A stretch of 64,000 bases of DNA, taken from Typha latifolia. Taxonomy: Eukaryota; Streptophyta; Magnoliopsida; Poales; Typhaceae. The position numbers and the translations under genes were made by a program. Shown here one piece after another: positions 1 through 10,656 of this stretch; position 1 is the first letter of the stretch, and each line of letters begins with the position of its first letter. The stretch covers positions 18,177,188 to 18,241,187 of the forward strand of contig CM034101.1 in the NCBI GenBank assembly GCA_019914945.1, in the 5' to 3' direction. The notes beneath the pieces are model-generated. The model was not told the origin of the DNA. It ran no database searches and worked only from the letters and a program-made list of their open reading frames with translations.

Positions 1-470
1 GCTTCTCCCCTCATTTCCCTCATCGGCCATTCCCAATCAATAAAAATCCCACCTTTATCTCCCCACTAGCAGCTAAACAGCAGAGCAACACAATAAAAAT
101 CCCATCTTTTCCACTTCATCGTCACAAGAAAACCCCAAATTTGACATGAAACCCTAGCTCATCGAGGAAAAGGGGGGCTTTCCACCTTTTTGTTCATCAA
201 AATTCGCTCTTTTATTACATGATCCGGATAACAATTCAGATATCAACCTTTAAATTTCTCAGAAAGATCAAATCCTACAAGGAAAGACTGAGGTATAAGC
301 TCGAAGCCGAGACAAAATCGGAGGGCATCTCCAAAGTAGACGAGAAAGGCGAGGAAGAGAGTTCCAATAGAATTCTAAAAAGAGAGATTGATCGATTCCT
401 ACCAGGGTTTGGCGAGGGCGGCGACCTCTCGACGAGCTTTGGATTTCTCTCTCAGCTCCGACCAAGAAAA

Positions 471-527
<57 letters not shown>

Positions 528-1805
528 TGTGGAACTTGGGTATTCTATAGAGGCACTTCGCTTGGGTATTTTACCAAAGAGACGTGTGAAGAGGTCATCT
601 GGTCTGTGAGATGGACGGCACACGTGCTCTAAAAGGAGCATTCGCTGCGGATCTGACGGTCAATATCTCTCGCTCGCTTTTACTTGGGATGTTTCCGACA
701 CCGAAGTCGGCAGGATTGCTGGTCTGGACGCCGCTTTAGGTGACAGGATTTTATAGAATCTTCATCAATCCTACCTCTAACTACTTTCACACGTGTGACC
801 ATCATACACCGCCAATCTACAATAATAAAATGACAGCATAGCAATTGAAGTCTTCAGTTCATGGTCATTATTATAATCTACACTACTCCATCCATCACAG
901 ATTTACATCCACTTGAGTGCAAATGATTTGTATATCCAGTTATTGCTAACTAGACATGCTTAGGCTGTTCAGTCCTGTAGATTTGATGAGTATGCATATA
1001 GTATAATAGGAGGAACGCACGGATACCGCCTCTCATCCTCTTGTCTCTCAAGTTACAAAATGGAAATGCACTGTATGATAACTTATTTGATTCATTCACA
1101 AAATGCTTGCTAAGTATTCCAAGGCTTGGATGTCACAAATTGGCTACATGTAGTTGTTATATGATCATTGATGTAAAAATTTATGAATACAATCAGTAAA
1201 GAAGAAGGTTTTCTCAAAAGAAATTAAGGTTATAAGTATCACAACGGCATTTGTATTCAAGATAAGGATAACATATGTTGACATTAATAAACTATCTTGC
1301 GAGGTAGATTGAAACAACTGACCTTTAGTCATTCACGCAAGCAGCTTGAATCCTGGCCAAGTTGTGAGAGCAAACATATCATTCTGCACATGCCAATGGT
1401 ATTATAAACGTTAGCATCAGAAACTCTTGGGCACAAAGTTTTCTCATAGCACATAGGAAGAAGCACACAGGGAAAAAAAAAAACCAAGGTGGTCTTAAGG
1501 CCTATTCATTATTGCCAAACTTTGATGTTAAATTTTAATGACTTTCAATTGTACCTTATATGACTTAAAAATCATTAGTTGATACCATCCGAAGTGATGT
1601 GATCTGAAGGACAATGAATCCAAAAGTTCAAAAAAAAATAATAATAATAAAGAGAAATTAGCACCACTGCTCAACAGCGACTATAAATATTTTTGATAGG
1701 AAGTCGCTTTTCCCTTCAGCAATACATCGAATAGTTGGTGGGCTGTATTTTGGAGCAAGGCAAGTTTAGAGAGGGAGAGGGAGAGGGAAAAAGAAAAATA
1801 TCAAT
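1..1805. other. Left arm of inverted duplication, with intervening unexplained DNA
   Basis: Read on the minus strand, about 540 down to 219 resembles 7516-7800 on the plus strand, and about 1480-1805 resembles 7184-7475. The roughly 950 bases between these two parts (540-1480) have no counterpart in the right arm and I see no gene in them. A reading frame across 219-632 encodes mostly GA-repeat translation and is not a credible protein. Positions 1-218 contain a telobox-like AAACCCTA at about 149-157, so they may be the 5' region of a gene transcribed leftward out of the window. No coding exon could be identified. Confidence 0.5.
473..522. repeat. (AG)n microsatellite, about 25 units
   Basis: An uninterrupted AG dinucleotide run. 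The right arm of the inverted duplication has the complementary CT run at about 7490-7515 in the same relative place, so the microsatellite predates the duplication. Confidence 0.95.
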
Positions 1806-1887
1806 CGTCGCCTGAGAGATTCGAACTCTCGCGGGGAAACCCCATGTACTTAGCAGGCACACGCCTTAACCACTCGGCCAAAGCGAC
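1806..1887 (-). tRNA. tRNA-Ser (anticodon GCT), left copy
   Basis: This is an 82-nt serine tRNA read from 1887 down to 1806. The seven-pair acceptor stem GTCGCTT/AGGCGAC has one G-U pair. The anticodon GCT lies at 1854-1852 in the loop CTGCTAA. A long variable arm (ATGGGGTTTCCCC), as type II serine tRNAs have, is followed by the T arm with GTTCGAATC. The B box (GTTCGAATC) and A box (around TGGCCGAGTGG) for RNA polymerase III are intact. A T-rich stretch follows within about 15 bases and can terminate transcription. It decodes AGC/AGU serine codons. It is base-for-base identical to the copy at 7102-7183, which lies in the opposite orientation. Confidence 0.97.
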
Positions 1888-2305
1888 AAGTTTGCAATAA
1901 AGAGATTTAAAGCAATATCACAATGGAATGATGAAGTTCGCATCCTTAATTGGGAACTCGAGATATTTGGATTGAGAGAAGGGCAAAGAGGCTGTCTATC
2001 TTTGTTTACTTTTTTTTTTGTTTTGTTTTTTGTGTCTTTATTTACTTCAAAATCGGGTGTGTTATAACATGCTATTTCATATATTAAGTGATAATATTTC
2101 CTCTTTCTAATTAAGTTAAGCTCCTTTTCTGTATTGCATACGATAGGGCAATAATAACTTATTGACAAATAACTCATTATAATATCTAATTTCCCTCTTC
2201 TTGTCAAACAGTTAAAATTAAATTGTTTTTTTATAAAATTAATCCGAAGTGTCGCATAAAAAGATCGACAGTACCGATCAACCATTCACTTTTTAAAGTT
2301 AAATT

Positions 2306-2346
<41 letters not shown>

Positions 2347-2925
2347 TCCATAAATTACAATAAATTTTTAGTTTCATTAAACTAACTTCCTCTGTCTCCA
2401 CAGATATTAGATTTTGAAGAGAGATTGAATAAAATTAATAAGTACTATACAATAGATTTACACACAGAATCTATCTATATATATATATCGAATCATTGCT
2501 CTAATTTTTCATGTGAGAAGGATCTTTTATCCTATCACGCCGACTTCCAAGTTATGGGGATGCAGCGTGAGGCACGGAGCAATTGTTTTTCCTTACACCA
2601 AATTAGAGAAATATTGTGATACGAGCTCGCTCAAGCAAAGAGAAGTGCAGCAGAAAACCACACAATACTCCTCCAATCATAAGGATCGAGCTTGCCCAAA
2701 AGCCAGGACAAGTGTACAACCAACCAAAATACATCACCTGCATCACAATACACGATACTACGACTACTACAGCTCCGGTATATGTACTGTATGCACTAAG
2801 GGAAGTCTATTTGCTGCGTTTCATACATATTACTAGTACTAGTAGAAGAAAACTGGAGACCCAAACAAAAGAGTGGTAGGAAGCGACCGGGACCCAGCTT
2901 AAAGTTCAACGTTGGGCATGGGCTT
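1888..2925. other. Intergenic, no gene recognised
   Basis: AT-rich spacer with a (CT)n microsatellite at about 2310-2344. Short open frames here (the longest about 139 codons on the minus strand at 1866-2285) have no recognisable domain and overlap the tRNA gene, so I treat them as chance. The part nearest 2925 is the probable 3' UTR of the LEA gene. Confidence 0.5.
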
Positions 2926-4241
2926 TTAGGCGTGAGGAGGCTTGTCCACGTCCTCAAGCGGACGAAACCATGCCTTCTGGTCCAACACTGACGAACCGTT
3001 TTCGGTCACGTGGCCCGTGCTGTCAGAGGCTGGCTCCGCCCCGGGATCCGCCGGGCCGAACACGCCGGTCTTGGGGTGCGGGCCCCAGTACTTGTCCGAT
3101 TGAGCTTCGATCACATCATCCGGCACCACGCTCGGTCGCACCTGCTCATCCACGTTCTTGTCGTAGGATGACACATGAGCTCCCCTCCTTGATTAAAAAT
3201 AAAAATAAAAATAAAAATAAAAATAAAAATAAAAATAAAAATGAACACATGTCAAATATTTCAGACTAAGAAACTGCTGTTTCGAATTGTGAGGAAGGGA
3301 GAAAGAATCAGGGTATTTTCGTGATATTGAGGTACCACATGGCACATGTTGTAACAGCGAACGAGGTGGATAAGAGCAAAACCACGTGTACGGAGACACT
3401 ATTGGGAAGTCCTAAAGTTGCCCCCCTAACAATATCCCAAGGTTCAATCGACGATCGTATTCGTTTGCTTACGCTAATCTGACGGCCTGGATTAGAAAGC
3501 GGGTCCCGAATAGTGGATGCTTTCTGGCGCACGATACAAGTTAATTGCGATTTATTAGCTTCTCCCATCGAGCAAGAGGACAAAGGGCAGTAAAAAAGGC
3601 GTGGCCGTATGGAGAGATTTCAGGAGAAATTGGTACATCTCGCAGCTTTTACCGCGGGTTTCTGGTATGGAATGTGGAGATAAGAGGAGAATATCGCGAT
3701 AAACATACTTCGGTAAATATCCACAGACAACTAAATCGCAAAAGAAAAGCAAGGAGAAAGAAAAGTGAAATTCCTACTCTGACCTAAGGAGCACTCGGTT
3801 GTTGTAAAAGATTTTTAAATATTAAAAGAAGAAAGACTGATATCTTCTCGACGGTTATTCGTCCGAATATTTCACTACGATCGCTCGAAGTGAGTAGTAA
3901 CACATTAGAGATCGATCGAAAGTAGTACCTTGGCGTAGATCAAGCGAGAGTAACTGTGCGTCTCAAAAGGAAACCGATCAAGAAGTTGTGGCTATTACAG
4001 ATCGATTACGTGCCAGATCTCGACCGGACGCATGCAATAGACACATCTCGAAAGACCTTCGAAGCAAGAATAGCCGAATCGCATCTAAAGAGGGGTAAAG
4101 GGGAAGGGATACGTACCTTGAAGCCGATGCCGGGAAAGCGGAAGGGAGAGATGGATCTCGAGGGGACGAGGCCCAGATCTGGTTCACGAATCGCTTCCCG
4201 AAGCTTCCAGCGATCACCCGCCCCTTCGAATTGGCTGCCAT
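2926..4241 (-). CDS. LEA-like protein of the At5g17165 type
   Basis: Two exons: 4241-4117 and 3187-2926, joined after 41 codons plus two bases, giving 128 residues. The donor is AAG|GTACGT and the acceptor TCAAG|GAGG. The junction gives RRGAHVSSYDKN, which matches the plant late embryogenesis abundant protein At5g17165 family as I know it. Conserved blocks seen are YDKNVDEQV (residues about 48-56), VPDDVIEAQSDKYWGPHP, KTGVFGPA and the C-terminal VLDQKAWFRPLEDVDKP. The N-terminus (MAANSKGRVIAGSFGKR) is basic with few acidic residues and may be a mitochondrial presequence. That localisation is inferred. Proteins of this kind are small, hydrophilic and stress-associated, with no known enzymatic activity. 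The 929-base intron ends in a hexanucleotide repeat. A TATAAATA box lies 86-93 bases upstream of the ATG. Confidence 0.85.
3195..3242. repeat. (AAAAAT)8 microsatellite inside the LEA intron
   Basis: Eight perfect copies of AAAAAT. On the coding (minus) strand this reads (ATTTTT)8 and ends a few bases before the 3' splice site at 3189-3188, so it supplies the polypyrimidine tract. Confidence 0.95.
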
Positions 4242-4326
4242 GCAAGAAAAGAAGAAGGGCTGGAAAGAAGAAAAAGAGGAAGGAAGCGAAAGAGACGGAA
4301 CATTTCGTTTTCTGCTACGAGCCCTG

Positions 4327-4334
4327 TATTTATA
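4327..4334 (-). promoter_or_regulatory. TATA box of the LEA gene
   Basis: On the minus strand these bases read TATAAATA, 86 bases before the ATG at 4241. This is a suitable distance for a plant core promoter with a short 5' UTR. No other TATA-like motif lies closer. Confidence 0.6.
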
Positions 4335-7101
4335 GGCGACTCCCCTCGACCCAACCGCTCACCTAACTTCCTTCCGTCCATTTTCTTTAACAGCGTTGTA
4401 CTTTTCCATCCAAGAAGCCAACGCGACGCAAGCGAATATCTCACTTTCGCAGAGCATATCCTTTTAATCGGATTTACACAAGAACGGGGTCCGAAACCCG
4501 ATACTTGGTCATACCATTAACCAATAAGATCCTGGAGTATCAAAGACAAATTATCCAAACTGGTACAGACGTTTATCTACTGTTCGAAGGTCAGGGTATA
4601 TTTTACAACCTCAAGTAGTGCATTAATGGCTTAATGCTAAGTTGGGACCGTCGTAGTTCCCCACTTCTTGCTCCAAACCACTGGTTGTTTATTTGATCTG
4701 GCTTACATCATAGAGATATCGAATCTAATTCATTTATCTCTCGTTTGACCCTATTCTTGATATCACTACCGCCATAAACGAGTGTAGACTATCTGGGCAT
4801 TTTTAGATTCACACCATCCAGTAGCACTGTAAGACTGCAGCATAATAATATCTTCTTCTGTCTTTTAGAAAAATTATTAATCGTTCTAATCGTCTTTTCA
4901 TGGACCATCCCCTGAAAAAGTCCATGTCAAGTTAAGAGGTTGGAAGCTTCCTTGGTAGCTTTCGTCTCCAAAATTCCCAGTCATCCAAGTTTCAAGTTGT
5001 CGAAGTTTCCGAAAATGGAGGATCGGTTCTTCGTGTTCTTTTCATGAGAAATATTTTATATTCTCCGAAATCGTCACCCAAAACTTGCTGAAAGTTCTGA
5101 AGCAGAATGTGAGATTATATCAATACCCTTTTCCTCACTAATTTATTTATCTTAACGCAGTTTCTCTTTGAAGTTTTGCGGGACTCACAGTAGTCTGGAT
5201 TAACCATGGTGAATGATTAACAAATCAAAGGTGATTAATATGAACTCTATATAAATCCCAAGCACCCTTCAGTCTTTGATGTGGATTTCCCGAAGACAAT
5301 AGATAATTAAATATAGGGTGGGCTAACTAACAGTCTAAGTCTCCTGCTTTTAATATAAATTATCCTATCTATGGGGCAACCCCCTTTTGGCCAATATGTT
5401 GAACGATTTGCACGCTTATGTCTGTTTCAGCGATAAAGAATATCTTACACAACATATTTTACCACCGACTCTACATTGAAATAGAAAAGGCTTTAATTCT
5501 GATGACACTGACAAGCTCAAAGTTAAAATGACACACGAAGCCTTGAAATGTAGGAAACTCTGCAATTTACTTCATTTTATATTTTTCCTGTACATCCCTC
5601 AGTTTAGCACCCAGATAAACATTTTTCTTGTAGATTTAGAATGCATAGATTACGGGATGAAGGGTTATTTACAACATTTCTGCTCTGAAAGCATGCATGT
5701 ATTTATGCATCACTTATGTGCCACAAAATTATAGACTAACTTCATATTTGATCCCCTAGAAACAAGAATTGAAAACAGGAAATCACTGCAGAAAAAGAAC
5801 AACATAGAAGGACCAAAAGAAAAAAGAAGAAAACAACTAGAGTCTCTTTCTGAAGTGATTAGATACTGATTATCTGCAGGATATAGATCATTAATCACTG
5901 TACTCCAATCCATTCACATGAAAACACAAAAGAAGTACACGTACTTTTCAGACTCTTAAATATTTGTACAACAGATTCACCTACAGAACGATTCATGCTG
6001 GTGATAAGATTCTCTCCAATCCAGTCATGCCCGACTAAGACAATGCTGGAGACTCAGTCGTCATATATCGATCAGTGTGGAGGTCACGGAATAATATTAC
6101 TCATTCATTTTAAGATCATGAATACTAGATATATAATGTCACAATAATTAACTTCTGAAATAGAAGTTCTGAAGCTAAAAGAAAAGGATTCAATATTTCA
6201 GGGGTATTCATATATATTAGAAAAGTGATCAATTCAGTTAAATAAGTACCCCTGCATGCAGCTGGTGAGAAGTAGTAATTTTAAAATAACACCAAAGTGG
6301 TATGGTTTATTTCAACTTCTCCCCCCAGTGGTCAAAACTCAAGACTGAAAGTTGAGAGACAGACCTACAAAATACAGCAATCACAAATAATTAATTCATT
6401 CATTCCGTGTATAACCGAGTATCAAGTAGAAGGACGCCTTAATGGAGAGAACTGAAAGAAGCGAATCTTAATCATTGAAACATAATCGAAATCTCAGTTC
6501 CAACTCAGGATGACAATTTCTTGGTTCTTCTTGTCTGTTTCCTCTTTTCATGAAAGAATGATCTTATTTACTTGATGTCAATAGGTAACAAGTATACTAT
6601 CAATGGCGTACCTCAGAAACATTAATGTCCACAGACATACACAACAGAAAAAACAGAGAACTCTGCTTTGAAGAAACAAACACCACATACCGAAAATGGA
6701 GGCCGCCAAACATGTTATAGAGCACTCCAGGGATCAAATTGTGAGCATGTAAGTTATGTCATCAAACTCTGTTTCAAGTAATAGAACATAAATATTCAGA
6801 ACTTTTTCGAATTTGTAAACATGCGTTCAATGAAAGAGGGGATGTAGGATAAGATGCAGTACTGGAACAACAAATATTCACGAGTATTACTAAAATATGC
6901 TACCTAATTATATGTTGGTGAATATAACAGAAGTTCCAACATAACCCAATAAGTATAATAAATTCACTAAATTACTCATCATTAGAAGGTATCAATCGCG
7001 TAAAAAAACGCTATATGTGCATCAATATTAATAAAGAATGCAAGAGACAGTAAAATGAAGATATTACGCCAAGATTAAAATTAGCACAGTTCTATAATTA
7101 C
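4335..7101. other. Intergenic, no gene recognised
   Basis: About 2.8 kb of AT-rich sequence between the LEA promoter and the right tRNA gene. Frames of 60-70 codons at 5528-5734 and 5710-5913 have no recognisable motif. I see no transposon ends or RNA genes. Confidence 0.5.
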
Positions 7102-7183
7102 GTCGCTTTGGCCGAGTGGTTAAGGCGTGTGCCTGCTAAGTACATGGGGTTTCCCCGCGAGAGTTCGAATCTCTCAGGCGACG
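7102..7183 (+). tRNA. tRNA-Ser (anticodon GCT), right copy
   Basis: Identical over all 82 bases to the copy at 1806-1887 and oriented the other way. The anticodon GCT is at 7135-7137, and the acceptor stem, long variable arm and T arm (GTTCGAATC) are intact. The 3' flank TTTAATTTTGATTTTTA supplies a run of T residues as a polymerase III terminator. The sequence beyond also aligns with the flank of the left copy (shared words such as CTAAACTTGC and TTGAGCAGTGGT), so the gene was copied with its surroundings and not by insertion of a tRNA sequence alone. Confidence 0.97.
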
Positions 7184-7800
7184 TTTAATTTTGATTTTTA
7201 TCTTCTAAACTTGCTTCGCTCCACGTACAACAAACCCACCAAATGTACCGAAGTAAATGGTCAAGGGACAAGCCATATCCTATCAATAAAATTTAGAGTC
7301 ATATGAGGTATCACATGACTGTCATGTTGCACGGTCGTTGAGCAGTGGTTAGACTTACTATTATTTTTCCTTATCACATCACATCACTTCGAATGCCATC
7401 AATTAATGACATTAAAATTTAATACGTCCTGTAAGGTACAACTGGAAGCCATTAAAATTTAATACGTCCCTTTTGGTAGAACCCAGGCGTCTCTCTCTCT
7501 CTCTCTCTCTCTCTCGGTCGGAGCTAAGAGAGAAATCTAAAGCTCGAGACGCCCTCGCCGAAAACCTGGTATGTATCCATTGAGACTTCTATTCGAGCTC
7601 TCTTCCTTGCCTTTCTCATCAACTCTGGGCTCTGGGGATGTCCTGTGATTTGACTCGGACTCGAGCTTATCCGGATCCAAGATATATGAGTGAGAGATGC
7701 GGGTCTCGATCCGAATCCGGACATCATTTTTTTTAGCCTGACAAAAACCCTCGTCTCCCTTCCTTCCCCAATCTCCGGTCATCGTCACCTTCAACTCTAC
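7184..7800 (+). repeat. Right arm of the inverted duplication
   Basis: Compared with the reverse complement of the left arm, the order is the same: tRNA, CTAAACTTGC block, TTGAGCAGTGG block, two TTAAATTT-type blocks around 7405-7465, CT microsatellite, then a block starting GGTCGGAGCTAAGAGAGAAATC. The left arm has GGTCGGAGCTGAGAGAGAAATC. The last block appears to be the 5' UTR of the gene that begins at 8080. Base differences are many, so the duplication is not recent, while the tRNA part has stayed identical. Confidence 0.75.
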
Positions 7801-8079
7801 TCTGAAGCACAGGTACTACCCTTTTCTAATCCTTTCCTTTTAAAATTTTGTAGCTTTGATTCTTAAAAGATGAATAATATCGAATTTCCCGAGGATTAAT
7901 CTCCAGAAACTTACTTGGAAAGTATATTGAGATTTTCTATAAGGTGTGGGATTAACAGCACCTAGTTGTTAGTTACTGCATTATGTTAGAGTTTGTATTC
8001 ATGAACTGTTCTTTTTTTGTTTCCTTACTGTGAATGCAGATCTTACTAGGTGGACCTGCCATTTGCTAGGTAGATTGAG

Positions 8080-9779
8080 ATGAACCCTAATGATCAGATG
8101 CCTACCCTATTTCCTGTCACACAATTCAATATCTATGGATATCAAGGTCTCTCTCTCTCTCTCTCCAAATCATTTATATGACACCAGAAATCTTTATGTG
8201 TATTCATCTTTTTATCTTTGTAAAATAATTTCCTAACATTTGATGCACGCAAGTTGGAAAAAGGTCCCTCATACTTTGATTTTCATTCTAGGGAAGAAAG
8301 ACAGACATCATAATCTGCAAGTATGATGAGAAATTTCTGGTCAGTTGTATCATATATCATCTTCACCGATATTAATTCTCACTTTGGAGATTCTGATATT
8401 AGAATGGCTCTTCAGGTTATCGTGACTCAAATAGGAACCATGGGTACCATACTGCACGCAAGGTTGGCCTTTCTTTGCCTGTAATAATTTAAATCCGTGT
8501 TCCAAGCAATTTCTTCTGATGTCTTTTTCCCTTCAATATTTGGAAGTAAGAGTATCCAATCATAAGTTTATTTTCTTTAGAGAAGAAAGGGAAAGCATTT
8601 CTTTCTGACTGGGTCCCTGCTTTGGAGGCAATGATGGCGGTGGATATCAGTTTTAATATTGAGACTGGGAAAATGATCTAATAGTATAAGGATGGGAAAT
8701 TTAAATGTTAAAATTTCCTCCGATTTTGTTGCTCATTCATATAAAACTATTAAGACATGACATTGGAGAGCATTACTTGGTAAGTGGATATGAGGTGCGG
8801 TCTGGAGCATGTCTCCTGGTCTGAGGTGCCGTATGCAGAAGTAATGCATCCTAATAAATTTCTCTTATTTCTAAGTTTCACTAGCTTCTTTTCTTAAGAT
8901 TGCTAATCAAATTTTCTGTGAGGAGATATTGAAGTTCCTCATCGCATTAAATCATTAATTTACCAGTGATGCAGGAGAAAGCAGATGCTGGTCAAGTTCA
9001 ACACAGATACTCTAGCCCCCCATCACAGCTATAATTTACATCATAAACTTTCAGATTACACTTTCTTTTGGCCATCTTTAGCATTTATAAATTCGTAATT
9101 CCACATCTTTTCGGGCCATGTTGTGAACCCTTGGGAATGTTATTTGTAATTTCATAATCAGGTTACCCTTTGCTTTTTTTTCAAAGCATTAGTAAAGTTC
9201 TATCCTCTGCTTCTATTTAACTAGTTGCTTATTGATTCTTCTTTGTCTCCTGTTGGTAGGAAGGATGAAGGGGTATCATTGGATCCAACTTTCAATGTTT
9301 CTGTGATTTTTGGAAAAAGGAATGAGGTAAGTTTTTAATATATACATTAATCTAATTTGGACTTTCCTAATGGATGGCTCTTTGATCTTCCAAGTTGTGA
9401 TGGTTGCAGCCATTCCTACTTGCATGTGCACGCCAGCTGATTGAACACATAAGGTACTTTATCCTCTCTGTATTATGGGTTTGGATGTTACTCCTTGAAA
9501 GATGAGGTTTTCAGTTTAAATAATTTTGGAAACTTACATTTAAAGTAATTTGAAAGTGCAACTCTAGAGGGTAAATCCATGTGCCTTTGCAGTTCAATCC
9601 TCTTTCTACTATTTTGGCATGATCAGTTTTCATTCTGCAATTTTATTTCATGCATGTCAGAATTTGGAGCTTTCCTTTTCACTTCTTTTTCTTCAAACCT
9701 TTTAAGTTGGAACCACTTCTAATGTTTGAGAATCTCTGATTTGATTATTTGTAACTGTTAACTTTATTTTAGCTTGTGA
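8080..9779 (+). CDS. Small split gene of unknown function (proposed model)
   Basis: Not recognised. The proposed exons are 8080-8146, 8416-8462, 9264-9326, 9410-9453 and 9773-9779. They join in frame from ATG to TGA for about 75 residues. An upstream non-coding exon ends at about 7811 (GAAGCACAG|GTACTA), with an acceptor just before 8041. All borders are GT-AG. The product starts MNPNDQMPTLFPVTQF, has a basic middle (YRDSNRNHGYHTARK), and ends with DPTFNVSVIFGKRNE joined to PFLLACARQLIEHI. An alternative third exon from about 8975 (EKADAGQVQH) would end at a stop near 9033 and give a shorter variant. The continuity of phase and the protein-like composition support a gene, but the 3' end is uncertain and a longer gene or a decayed copy is possible. 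Confidence 0.4.
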
Positions 9780-10656
9780 ATCATACAAAAATCTACTTTG
9801 ATTGTGCATCTTCTGGTAAAGTAGAATTCTGCAGTAGAGCTTCAAATGCCAATTTCAGATTGGCGGTCAGTTTCTTTCTTGTTATCATCTTCCTGCCTCA
9901 TTTTGTACATAGGAGTAACATTAGGTTGACATCTGTAGAATGGCTTGAATTCCAATAGGTCATTTCTGGCTGGTCCATCAAAATGCAAATTATCAATGTT
10001 CCTCTTCTGACTTAGTGCTTCTCATGTAATCATTTGTGAGGACCACATAAACCCATCATCTCTCATGTTACCGAATAACTTTTTTCCCCTCGATTTTTAT
10101 TTGAGTGTTTTCTTTTTCTTTTTCTTCTTTTTTGATTGAACATGACCCAGTAGGCTATAGGCTAAATAATGTGTTAATCTTTTTCAATATATAAATTGAA
10201 TAATTGGACTAACTCTCATAAAAGGCAGATCACAATGAGTTTAAATCATATAATGCTTCGACGAGAAATTTATCAAATATTTATTTCCAATGTGTCTATG
10301 GGGGAGTTGAATTACTTGATCACTGACCTGCAGTTGTGACCTTTTTTCTTTCTTTTCTGTTTCGGGCTTATGCTAGTTAAAGATTTATCCTCACAGGAGT
10401 AAAACGAATTGACACAACCCTTCTGTGATCAATAAGTTCTTTCATTTGACATCTCATTGGGAAGAAAAGTAAAAGGTCATGCGAAAGGTGGTTCCATGGA
10501 TATAAAATTACCACCTTTGGTGTAAATAAGAATAATCAATAAGAATGTTCCCTCTCAGTGTAATCACTAAGCTATAGTATTGATCAAATCTCTATGCAAC
10601 CTAAGAAATTTGGCACTTATGTCTACAGGACATTAATCCTACACCGATCTGGAAAA
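9780..10656. other. Intergenic, no gene recognised
   Basis: AT-rich spacer. The last 80 or so bases before 10656 resemble the sequence just before 18743 (shared words AACCTAAGAAATTTGGCACTT and GACATTAATCCTACA), so they are the duplicated 3' flank of the WAK-1 and WAK-3 genes. Confidence 0.5.

Noticed and set aside
219..641. Overlapping open frames with long Arg-Glu or Ser-Leu stretches
   Set aside because: They are translations of the AG microsatellite. The matching frame in the right arm is not conserved as a protein, and the region fits a UTR or promoter.
3308..3787. Frames on both strands inside the LEA intron
   Set aside because: No domain or conserved signal. The LEA exons on either side splice to a known family junction across this stretch.
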